This document shows positions 1-5,382 of a stretch of DNA of 9,477 bases, one piece after another. Position 1 is the first letter of the stretch; each line of letters opens with the position of its first letter. The stretch is from positions 1-9,477 of the forward strand of contig DAIQAV010000085.1 in the NCBI GenBank assembly GCA_036781505.1, written 5' to 3'. Source of the DNA: FEN-680 sp036781505 (lineage in GTDB: Bacteria > Actinomycetota > Geothermincolia > Fen-727 > Anoxymicrobiaceae). A program made the position numbers and the translations under genes. A model generated the notes under the pieces. It did no database searches and had not been told where the DNA came from. It worked only from the letters and a program-made list of their open reading frames with translations.

Positions 1-307
1 TCTTTCTGGTCGCGACCTTCTTCTCGATGTCCGTAACCCTCTTCTCGATGCTGTCGAGGTCGGCGTGAGTCACGATGCCGGTGTTCTCCAGCGCGCGCTG
101 GACCGTCTTTGCTACCACGGTCGAGAACTCGTCGCCCTTGGAGATGAGGCCTTTCTTGGCGCCGGCCATCTTCTTGCGTCCCTCGGGGGTGAGGCTCTTA
201 CCCTTGTCCACCAGCCGCTCGGCAGCCTTTTCGACCTCTTCCTGAAGAGCGACGACCGCACCTACAGCGAGGAAAGGAATGTCCGACAGGTCCATCTTTG
301 CCGCCAT
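1..307 (-). CDS. Phasin-like coiled-coil protein (3' end missing)
   Basis: The first 102 codons of a protein that continues past the left edge. The sequence is Lys/Glu-rich and helical. After a short hydrophobic stretch (FLAVGAVVAL, residues 12-21) comes an EEVEKAAERLVDKG segment, then a C-terminal segment with NTGIVTHADLDSIEKRV. This layout (hydrophobic start, LVxKG, then a G-(I/L)-x-T-x-x-D-L-x-x-(I/V)-E-x-R coiled coil) is what I know from phasin-like proteins related to polyhydroxyalkanoate granule-associated proteins. Known members coat storage granules or regulate their formation; that role here is inferred. The ATG at 307 follows AGGAGAAG at good spacing, and the upstream gene's stop TAG forms part of that site, so the two genes are cotranscribed and probably translationally coupled. 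It is a paralogue of the upstream gene. No PHA synthase is visible. Confidence 0.72.
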   Translation of the reverse strand, partial: MAAKMDLSDIPFLAVGAVVALQEEVEKAAERLVDKGKSLTPEGRKKMAGAKKGLISKGDEFSTVVAKTVQRALENTGIVTHADLDSIEKRVTDIEKKVATRK

Positions 308-316
308 TGGCTTCTC

Positions 317-664
317 CTATTCGCCTTTGCCCAGGGCCTTGTCGATCTCGTCGACGCGGCGCTCGACCCTTGCGAGGTCCGACTTGGTCACTATGCCCGC
401 CGAGGAGAGGATCTTCTTCACCTCGCCGCCAATCGACTGGATCAGCTCCTCCTGGCCTTTCTGGCCTTTGGATATCAGCTCGGCGACGGTCTGCTTCTCC
501 CTGGTGCGCTTGATCAGCTCGGACACTTGAGGAGTGTCGGCCGCGTCCTCCTGGCCCATGCGCTTCTTGCCCTTCGCGACCAGCGTCGCGTAGAGCTCGC
601 CGCTGAGGCCGCCAAGCGTGTTGGAAATTCCTTCGAAGAGGTACTGGATCTCTTTCACGTCCAT
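317..664 (-). CDS. Phasin-like coiled-coil protein, paralogue of the next gene
   Basis: A 115-residue soluble, helical protein. Its last ~55 residues (ELISKGQKGQEELI, then SSAGIVTKSDLARVERRV and DEIDKAL) closely parallel the end of the downstream gene, with the same G-I-V-T-x-x-D-L-x-x-(I/V)-E-x-R-V heptad pattern. I read both as phasin-like, the coiled-coil family linked to polyhydroxyalkanoate granules. A structural or stress role is equally possible. I chose the ATG at 664 because GGGAG (675-679) precedes it by 10 bases. ATGs at 697 and 694 are in frame but lack a ribosome binding site. The stop TAG at 317-319 overlaps the ribosome binding site of the following gene, leaving 9 bases between the two. 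The middle part (about residues 37-55) is polar and may be disordered. Confidence 0.7.
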   Translation of the reverse strand: MDVKEIQYLFEGISNTLGGLSGELYATLVAKGKKRMGQEDAADTPQVSELIKRTREKQTVAELISKGQKGQEELIQSIGGEVKKILSSAGIVTKSDLARVERRVDEIDKALGKGE

Positions 665-752
665 CTTCAGATCACTCCCGCCTAGCCGAATCATCATGGC
701 CGGATGCAGCAGCCCGACCGTACCGCTCCCTCTTCCGCGCGAAAGGTCTTCT

Positions 753-782
753 AATGTACTATCCAGCCGGACTTTACGTCAA
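753..782 (-). promoter_or_regulatory. Candidate sigma-70 promoter for the phasin-like pair
   Basis: On the minus strand there is TTGACG (777-782) and, 18 bases on, TACATT (753-758, four of six matches to TATAAT). This lies about 90 bases upstream of the ATG at 664 in the divergent intergenic region. It is read by eye only. Confidence 0.4.
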
Positions 783-820
783 CAAGCACGAGACCTGTCA
801 TGCCCGCGCGAGCGTCTATC

Positions 821-829
821 TGTTAGAAT
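821..829 (+). promoter_or_regulatory. Candidate extended -10 promoter for the lipoprotein pair
   Basis: TGTTAGAAT fits the extended -10 pattern TGnTAnAAT. It lies 25 bases before the start at 854, with the ribosome binding site AGGAGGT (842-848) between. No convincing -35 box is seen, which is normal for extended -10 promoters. Moderate to weak support. Confidence 0.38.
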
Positions 830-853
830 CGGCTCAGACACAGGAGGTCTCTG

Positions 854-1720
854 ATGAAAAAACTCGTCGTCGCGATCATCGCCGCCCTGGCGATAGCAAC
901 TCTTCTGGCAGCCGGATGCGGAGGGAGCAAATCAAGCAGTTCGCCTACGGCCGGCTCGGCCCAGCAGATCTTAAAAGCCAGCCAGACCAAGATGCAGGCC
1001 GTCAAGTCGTTCAAAATAAACGGCACCTATACCGTCACCACGCCTGCTGCAGAGGTGAAGACGGAGGGCGCGACGGTCACCGGTGAGGTCCAGATGGTAA
1101 GCGCCAATGACGTGCGCGCGCACGTCACCGCCACGCCGGACGGCGGAGGAAAGCCATCGGAGATCTACGTGGTCGACGGCTACCAGTACAGCTACAACCC
1201 TAACAAAGGCTGGTCGAAGTCCAAGGTGTCCTCGGCTACAGACCTCCAGTCGAGTGGCATAGTGACGCCGGGCTCCATCTCCGAGCTCACCAAGTTCGCC
1301 GAGAACATGAAGCTCGGACCCGTGCAGAACGGCAAGTACGTCCTCAAGTTCGACATCGGCTCGAAGTTCTTCGACGAGATCTTCAAGCGCGCGGCGCAGG
1401 GTTCGCAGTCGTCCACTCCTACGGGCACGGCGGGTCAGTCGACGCAGCAGCTTGCCCAGGCGATGAAGGAGCTCCTGAGCGGGCTGACCATGTCGATGAC
1501 CTACAAGATCGACAAGACCAGCGGGCTGGCCGACAGCGCCTCCATCAAGGTGTCGCTGAAAGGCTCGGCGCTTGGTGACGCTACGGCCGACATCAACTTG
1601 ACTTTCTCGGACTACAACGCACCTGTCACGATCACTCTCCCGCCCGAGGCGCAGAACGCGCCGTTTCAGGACAACGGTGGAATACCGAGCCTGCCGAGCA
1701 TCCCGGGGCTGGGCATCTAG
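854..1720 (+). CDS. LppX/LprAFG- or DUF6612-like lipoprotein
   Basis: A 288-residue secreted lipoprotein. The N-terminus has MKK, a hydrophobic helix (residues 4-20) and a lipobox LLAAGC with Cys22 as the lipid-attachment residue, then a Ser-rich linker. The mature part starts with a helix (QQILKASQTKMQAVKSFKI) and continues as alternating strands (YVVDGYQYSYNPNKGW, KYVLKFDIGSKFF, MSMTYKID). It ends in FSDYNAPVTITLPPEA, a closing motif of LppX/LprAFG-like and DUF6612-like proteins. Known LppX/LprG proteins bind lipids in a half-barrel fold and help carry them to the cell surface; that activity here is inferred. A Gly/Ser/Thr/Gln-rich insertion sits near residues 180-200. Start supported by AGGAGGT six bases before the ATG. 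First gene of a two-gene plus-strand unit with its paralogue. Confidence 0.8.
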   Translation: MKKLVVAIIAALAIATLLAAGCGGSKSSSSPTAGSAQQILKASQTKMQAVKSFKINGTYTVTTPAAEVKTEGATVTGEVQMVSANDVRAHVTATPDGGGKPSEIYVVDGYQYSYNPNKGWSKSKVSSATDLQSSGIVTPGSISELTKFAENMKLGPVQNGKYVLKFDIGSKFFDEIFKRAAQGSQSSTPTGTAGQSTQQLAQAMKELLSGLTMSMTYKIDKTSGLADSASIKVSLKGSALGDATADINLTFSDYNAPVTITLPPEAQNAPFQDNGGIPSLPSIPGLGI

Positions 1721-1732
1721 ACGGTTCAGGCG

Positions 1733-2512
1733 TTGCGGACCAGAGCAAGACCGGTCAGCGAAAGAGGCCGCCGGGCGTGCATCCCCGCACTTGCCTTGCT
1801 TATCGCAGTTGCCTTCACTTGCCTGGCTGGCTGCGGGACCTCTGTGCAATCGACATCCGAATCGCGTGCTCGCCAGGTCATCGACCGCGCCGGCATCGCC
1901 ATGAACTCGGTGAAGTCGCTGAAGGAAGCCGGCTCCAACATGATGACATCACAGGATGCTTCTATCCCTTACCAGAAGGTCACTTTCACTTCGGAGATGG
2001 ACCTGACCGACCCGGCGATGCCGCTCAGCCACACTGTGCTGCAAAGAAGCGGCAACGTGGTGGACGTCTACTCTCAAGGGGGCTTCCTCTTCACCTTCCA
2101 GAACGGCAAGTGGCAAAAGGTGAAGTCCTCGAGCACGTCCTCGCTGACCCCGGCCGACCTTGTCACGCTCACGGAGGGGGCGGAGAAACCTCGGGTCTCG
2201 ACGACCTCCGCGAGCTACCGGGTGACCTTTGACGTCAACCCGAAGACTCTTCAGAAACTCGATCTGCTGGGCACGGGCGCCGCGTCGGGGACCAGCGCCC
2301 AGGGCGGGGCGGTCCCCGGCCTTCACATGAGCGCCGTCTACACCATCGCGAGGGATACCCAACTGGTGCAGGCGGCCAGCCTGGACATGAGCATGCCGGA
2401 CGTCACCGGCGATGGGAACACCACCGGCACCCTCAGCGCGAAGCTCTACGACTTTAACAAGCCGGTCAACGTGATCGTCCCCGCCGACGCGAAGTCGGCC
2501 CCCGTGAAGTGA
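1733..2512 (+). CDS. LppX/DUF6612-like lipoprotein, paralogue of the gene before it
   Basis: A 259-residue lipoprotein: Arg-rich N-terminus, hydrophobic segment (residues 18-29) and lipobox CLAGC with Cys33. The mature region resembles the upstream protein: helix RQVIDRAGIAMNSVKSLKEA, then VVDVYSQGGFLFTFQNGKW, a Ser/Thr-rich joint, SYRVTFDVN, MSAVYTIARD, and the closing YDFNKPVNVIVPADAKSAP, which matches the end of its neighbour. Probable lipid-binding or envelope role, by family. The only usable start is TTG at 1733, 12 bases after the upstream TAG and in the same frame; no good ribosome binding site precedes it, so translation is likely coupled to the first gene. The stop lies nine bases from the end of the convergent desulfurase gene, with no hairpin terminator between them. 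Confidence 0.75.
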   Translation: MRTRARPVSERGRRACIPALALLIAVAFTCLAGCGTSVQSTSESRARQVIDRAGIAMNSVKSLKEAGSNMMTSQDASIPYQKVTFTSEMDLTDPAMPLSHTVLQRSGNVVDVYSQGGFLFTFQNGKWQKVKSSSTSSLTPADLVTLTEGAEKPRVSTTSASYRVTFDVNPKTLQKLDLLGTGAASGTSAQGGAVPGLHMSAVYTIARDTQLVQAASLDMSMPDVTGDGNTTGTLSAKLYDFNKPVNVIVPADAKSAPVK

Positions 2513-2521
2513 GACCTGCTC

Positions 2522-3676
2522 CTACAGCCGGAGCTCCGCGAGGCACTCCAGGAAATAGTCGATGTCGTCGGCGCTGTTCATGTAGCTGAGCGAAACACGC
2601 AGGGCCCCCGTCGCGATGGTGCCGATGGTCTGGTGGGCGCAGGGGGCGCAGTGCAGGCCCGCGCGCACGGCGATCCCAAAGCGGCTGTCCAGGGCTGCTG
2701 CGACCTCCGGCGGCGTGGCGTTCTCGAACGTCAGGGCCAGAATGCCCACGCGGTCTCGAAGGTCCGCCGGGCCGTGGACCTTCACGTTCTTCATCTCGGC
2801 GAGGCCGGCCACGAGCCCGTCCAGCAGAGCCAGTTCATGCGATCGGATCGCATCCACCCCCACCCTGGCCGCGAAGTCCGCGCCGGCGCCGAGGCCGACT
2901 ATGCCAGGCGCGTTGAGCGTCCCACTCTCGTAGCGCTCGGGGAGCTCCGCCGGTTGCTCGAGCTCGTTCGACCTGCTCCCCGTGCCGCCGCAGCAGAGCG
3001 GCTCCGGGTCCAGACCCGCGCCAATGTACAGGCCGCCGGTGCCCTGCGGCCCGAACAGCTCTTTGTGTCCGGTGAACGCGAGCAGGCCGACGCCCGACGA
3101 GGAGATGTCTATCGGGAGGCGGCCGGCGCTCTGCGCCGCGTCCACCAGCAGGGGGACTCCCGCGGCGCGCGCTATGCGAGCGACCTCGTCGAGTGGCTGT
3201 ATCGTCCCGGTCACATTGGAGACATGGTTGAGGACGATCAGCCCGGTCGAAGACCTGATGGCTTTCTCCAGGTCGGGCGGGTCCAGCCTGCCGTCGGGCG
3301 CACATCGCACCGCCGTGCTGGTGATGCCCCGCGAGCCCGCCGCCGCCAGAGGACGCATCACCGAGTTGTGTTCCATGGAGGTCGTCACCACGTGGTCTCC
3401 CGGCTCCAGCAGGCCCTGGATGGCCAGGTTGAGCGCCTCGGTGGCGTTGCGCGTGAACACGAGGCGAAGCGGGTCGGGAGCGCCGAGCAGGGAAGCGACC
3501 GCCTCCCTTGCCGCGTACACCATCCTGCCGGTCTCCACCGAGCGCCAGTGGCCCGAGCGGCCGGCGCTGCCGCCGACGCCGCGCATGAAGCCGGCGACCG
3601 CCTCGTAGGTGACCTCCGGTTTCGGGTACGTCGTCGCCGCGTTGTCCAGGTAGACCGACCTGGTCTCTTCGCCCAT
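2522..3676 (-). CDS. Cysteine desulfurase family protein (class V aminotransferase, EF2568 type)
   Basis: A 384-residue PLP enzyme, full length for the family. Visible motifs are YLDNAATTYPKP (9-20), FTRNATEALNLAIQG (74-88), the ring-stacking His in MEHNSV (His103), NHVSNVTGT (150-158), VDAAQSAG (Asp179, binds the pyridine N), FTGHKELFGPQGTGG with Schiff-base Lys205, ESGTLNAPG, and GLHCAPCAH with candidate catalytic Cys343. The YLDNAATTYPKP and RAGLHCAP.AH.TIGT signatures fit the EF2568-like subfamily, which is often found with selenium-related molybdenum hydroxylase genes. Expected reaction: removal of S (or Se) from cysteine (or selenocysteine), giving alanine and an enzyme persulfide. Start chosen at ATG 3676, with GGAGAAGG seven bases upstream; longer in-frame extensions upstream do not match the family. 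No iscU/sufU or selD partner lies nearby. Confidence 0.92.
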   Translation of the reverse strand: MGEETRSVYLDNAATTYPKPEVTYEAVAGFMRGVGGSAGRSGHWRSVETGRMVYAAREAVASLLGAPDPLRLVFTRNATEALNLAIQGLLEPGDHVVTTSMEHNSVMRPLAAAGSRGITSTAVRCAPDGRLDPPDLEKAIRSSTGLIVLNHVSNVTGTIQPLDEVARIARAAGVPLLVDAAQSAGRLPIDISSSGVGLLAFTGHKELFGPQGTGGLYIGAGLDPEPLCCGGTGSRSNELEQPAELPERYESGTLNAPGIVGLGAGADFAARVGVDAIRSHELALLDGLVAGLAEMKNVKVHGPADLRDRVGILALTFENATPPEVAAALDSRFGIAVRAGLHCAPCAHQTIGTIATGALRVSLSYMNSADDIDYFLECLAELRL

Positions 3677-3809
3677 CACACGCCCTTCTCCGTCGCTGAT
3701 GTCCTGCCGACTAGTGTACCTCGTTAAGCTGCCGAGGTCCGGCATCGAGTCCGTGTAACCGATCCGGCCATCGCAGCGTCTGTTACTTGTAGAGACCGAG
3801 GAGGCCGAG

Positions 3810-3998
3810 ATGGACCGAATTATAAGACTGCTGACAATCGAGGAAGCGGCGCGCGAGCTGCACTTGAGCACGCCGCAGGCCCTTAAGCTGGTTGCGGAAG
3901 GAAAGCTGACGGCATCCAATATCGACGGGCGCTGCGTTCTGTCCGAGATGCAGCTCATGTTCTTCAAGAGGAGCCACCCGGCTCTCGCCACCGGATGA
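3810..3998 (+). CDS. Small helix-turn-helix (excisionase/MerR-like) protein
   Basis: A 62-residue protein made almost entirely of one winged-helix-like DNA-binding domain: LLTIEEAARELHLS (first helix and turn), TPQALKLVAEGKL (recognition helix and turn), then TASNIDGRCVLS (wing), and a short helix EMQLMFFKR. This matches the helix-turn-helix_17/excisionase style (LTxEEAAxxLxVSxxTVxxLxxxGKLxAxxxxGxxR). Such proteins act as small transcription regulators or recombination directionality factors. No phage or integrase gene is nearby, so a local regulator is more likely. GAGGAGG (3798-3804) lies five bases before the ATG. It is divergent from the desulfurase gene (133 bases between) and converges on the DUF2769-like pair (12 bases between). 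Its target is unknown. Confidence 0.78.
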   Translation: MDRIIRLLTIEEAARELHLSTPQALKLVAEGKLTASNIDGRCVLSEMQLMFFKRSHPALATG

Positions 3999-4010
3999 CG
4001 CGGGAGCGGG

Positions 4011-4226
4011 TTAGCCCTCCTCCGTCCCTTCAACGCAGTAGAACGTCATGGACAGGCCGTACTCTTCCCAAATCGGACAGCCCGGGCACAGGCACGTCAC
4101 CTGGTTGACCTCCTGGGGGCTCTTTCCCCGGCCGCAGTAAAGCCACGGCTCGTCTCCGGGATAGCTGGGGCACCCGGGGCAGATGCACTTCGCCGAAATC
4201 TCGTCGCTTACCGGGACGACAGGCAT
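4011..4226 (-). CDS. DUF2769-like eight-cysteine protein (second of pair)
   Basis: A 71-residue protein with eight Cys at 14, 16, 19, 31, 45, 47, 50 and 64. It has two similar halves: CxCxxCPSYP...YCGRGKSP and CxCxxCPIW...FYCVEG. The pattern is that of the DUF2769 family, whose function is unknown. The CxCxxC + C set, used twice, suggests two metal sites (Zn or Fe-S), which is inference. AAAGGAG lies about seven bases before the ATG at 4226. The gene follows its paralogue by 33 bases on the same strand, so they form a small operon. It lacks a signal peptide and membrane segment, so it should be cytoplasmic. Residues outside the cysteine core (PVVPVSDE at the N-terminus) are short and variable. 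Confidence 0.8.
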   Translation of the reverse strand: MPVVPVSDEISAKCICPGCPSYPGDEPWLYCGRGKSPQEVNQVTCLCPGCPIWEEYGLSMTFYCVEGTEEG

Positions 4227-4259
4227 GGCAGCGCTCCTTTCGGTTCGGGCTGACGGCGC

Positions 4260-4472
4260 TTACGGCGCCTTGCCGCTGACGCAGAAATAGAGTCCGGAGA
4301 GGTCGTTCTCGTGCCAGACGGGACAGCCGGGGCAGGTGCACCGCACCTGCTCGATGTGCTTGGGGCTCTTGCCCCTGGCGCAGTAGAGGATCGGGTCGCC
4401 GCCCCGCGGGTAGCTCGGGCAGCTCATGCAGATGCACTTCTGCTGGTTCTCGGATGTGTCGGCTACCGCCAC
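4260..4472 (-). CDS. DUF2769-like eight-cysteine protein (first of pair)
   Basis: A 70-residue paralogue of the next gene, with eight Cys at 13, 15, 18, 31, 45, 47, 50 and 64, nearly the same spacing as its partner. Motifs are CICMSCPSYP, LYCARGKSP, CTCPGCPVW and YFCVSG. DUF2769-type; function unknown, metal binding likely. I chose the GTG at 4472 because GGAGGA (4481-4486) lies eight bases upstream and because the resulting N-terminus (MAVADTSENQQK) matches the length of the paralogue's. A longer frame from a GTG at 4517 adds 15 residues rich in Trp and Gln that do not match the partner. First gene of the pair. Its promoter should lie within the repeat-rich stretch upstream; none is obvious. 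Confidence 0.8.
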   Translation of the reverse strand: MAVADTSENQQKCICMSCPSYPRGGDPILYCARGKSPKHIEQVRCTCPGCPVWHENDLSGLYFCVSGKAP

Positions 4473-4548
4473 TGTTCCACTCCTCCACCACGCGATGTTC
4501 GTTTGCTGTTTGCTCACGCTTGGTTCGGTACAGCGGTCTCGATTCCTA

Positions 4549-4571
4549 CCCCTTGTGTCGCATTGGCGTTA
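4549..4571 (+). repeat. Direct repeat copy 1 (REP-like end)
   Basis: CCCCTTGTGTCGCATT followed by GGCGTTA. It matches 4791-4814 with two substitutions and one single-base gap, in the same orientation. This copy lacks the GGGGTCAGA half found before the second copy. Confidence 0.6.
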
Positions 4572-4577
4572 ATGGGG

Positions 4578-4684
4578 ACGGGGAAGGGTAAGCATTTTGC
4601 TTGCTGTCCTCGCGAATACACACATATCCGGTAAACCGCAGCGCCGCTGCGGAGGCTACGCAAAATACTAACCCTGCCCCCGTC
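4578..4684. repeat. MITE-like element: imperfect inverted repeats around a GC hairpin
   Basis: The left arm (4578-4600, ACGGGGAAGGGTAAGCATTT then TGC) and the right arm (4660-4684, minus strand GACGGGGGCAGGGTTAGTAT then TTTGC) differ at about three positions plus one extra base. Between them lies a perfect hairpin with stem CCGCAGC/GCTGCGG and loop GCC (4636-4652). The size (~107 bases), lack of coding capacity and nested inverted repeats fit a non-autonomous REP/BIME or MITE unit. Confidence 0.55.
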
Positions 4685-4781
4685 TGACACCCCCCTATAA
4701 AAGAAAAATCTAAGATGACTGCTGACTAGTAGAAATGATTCCTGGCGTGTAATCGTAGCCGGCCTGATACTCGGCTTCGCG

Positions 4782-4814
4782 GGGGTCAGACCCCTTGTGT
4801 TGCATTTGGCGCTA
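4782..4814 (+). repeat. GGGGTCAGACCCC palindrome plus direct repeat copy 2
   Basis: GGGGTC-A-GACCCC (4782-4794) is followed directly by TTGTGTTGCATTTGGCGCTA. The second half repeats 4549-4571. The same 13-base palindrome occurs on the opposite strand at 8960-8972, where it also comes near a (T/G)GCGCTAG end. From general knowledge, GGGGTCAGACCCC-type palindromes are scattered through many environmental genomes and are often seen near REP-associated (Y1, RAYT) transposases. Confidence 0.6.
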
Positions 4815-4837
4815 GGCCAACGAGTTCAGTCGGGCGA

Positions 4838-4894
4838 GGTATACCTTCTCCAGCGGACCTTGAGTCCGCGAACGGACGCTGGAGAAGGTATACC
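4838..4894. repeat. Perfect 18-base inverted repeat with nested hairpin
   Basis: The arms are GGTATACCTTCTCCAGCG (4838-4855) and its exact reverse complement (4877-4894), with a 21-base centre. On the minus strand the centre can form GTCCG-TTCG-CGGAC (4864-4877); an alternative stem GCGGAC/GTCCGC (4853-4858/4864-4869) excludes it. It begins five bases after the stop of the membrane protein gene, so it could end or stabilise that transcript, but it lacks a T-run. Each arm carries the 6-base palindrome GTATAC. Confidence 0.75.
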
Positions 4895-4899
4895 GAGCG

Positions 4900-5358
4900 T
4901 TACCCAAAGGTGACGGGGATGACCTTGGCCTTGCCCTTCTCCACGAGCCTGTTGTGGACCCGCTTCTCGATCATGCAGATGAAGCCGGTGAGGATCACCA
5001 GGCCCCCCAGTACGAAGACCAGGTAGAAGCCGGTCTGGAAGGTCGAGTATTTGAGCAATGTCAGGTATTGCACGAATATGATGAACGCCCCGATGAGGAA
5101 GTTCATGATAATGTAAAAGCCCTGCAGAACGCCCGAATCCACCGCCATATAACCGGCCTGGAGCAGCACCGGGATGAAGGCGAACCACGGCAGCAGCCCG
5201 GCGAGTCCGAAGCGGATATCGGTCCCCGACGACGAGTTACCCCAGGGCAGGCTGAAGCATATGATCGCCAGGACGACCTCGGCCACCATGAAGCCTCCGA
5301 CCACGAACGTGAGCGGCGACACCCTTATCTTGATTTTTGGGGCTTCAAAGATCTTCAT
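4900..5358 (-). CDS. Four-helix integral membrane protein, unknown family
   Basis: A 152-residue protein I do not recognise. Four hydrophobic segments are clear: about residues 16-38 (LTFVVGGFMVAEVVLAIICF), 50-70 (FGLAGLLPWFAFIPVLLQAG), 79-100 (LQGFYIIMNFLIGAFIIFVQYL) and 110-131 (GFYLVFVLGGLVILTGFICM). The first hydrophilic loop (NSSSGTDIR) lies between helices 1 and 2, and a basic tail (EKRVHNRLVEKGKAK) probably stays in the cytoplasm, as does the Lys-rich N-terminus. The overall style resembles small DUF-type membrane proteins with no catalytic motif. ATG 5358 was preferred over the adjacent GTG 5361 because AAGGA then sits six bases away. It lies 24 bases after the acyltransferase gene on the same strand, so it is the last gene of that probable operon, followed by a strong inverted repeat. 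Confidence 0.75.
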   Translation of the reverse strand: MKIFEAPKIKIRVSPLTFVVGGFMVAEVVLAIICFSLPWGNSSSGTDIRFGLAGLLPWFAFIPVLLQAGYMAVDSGVLQGFYIIMNFLIGAFIIFVQYLTLLKYSTFQTGFYLVFVLGGLVILTGFICMIEKRVHNRLVEKGKAKVIPVTFG

Positions 5359-5382
5359 CACAAGTCCTTACTCGTGAGAGAA

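Larger units (their letters stand above)
4473..4899. other. 427-base gene-free, repeat-rich intergenic region
   Basis: It separates two minus-strand transcription units. No plausible gene was found on either strand. It holds a pair of direct repeats (4549-4571 and 4791-4814), an imperfect inverted repeat (4578-4600 / 4660-4684) enclosing a GC hairpin, a 13-base palindrome (4782-4794), and a perfect 18-base inverted repeat (4838-4894). Around 4690-4740 the composition is unusually AT-rich (TATAAAAGAAAAATC) for this window. The whole stretch looks like accumulated REP/MITE-type non-autonomous elements. Confidence 0.7.

Noticed and set aside
971..1849. A 292-residue open frame on the minus strand
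   Set aside because: It is antisense to the first lipoprotein, which has a signal peptide, lipobox and strong ribosome binding site.
3677..4033. A 119-residue N-terminal extension of the desulfurase frame
   Set aside because: It runs antisense through the helix-turn-helix gene, has no family match, and a strong ribosome binding site supports ATG 3676.
4473..4517. GTG 4517 as start of the first DUF2769-like gene
   Set aside because: The extra 15 residues are absent from the paralogue, and the GTG at 4472 has a clear GGAGGA site.
4838..4894. Classical rho-independent terminator
   Set aside because: No T-run follows the stem on either strand, so it is kept as an inverted repeat only.
4549..4900. 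Complete insertion sequence
   Set aside because: No transposase or remnant reading frame was found; only short non-coding repeats.
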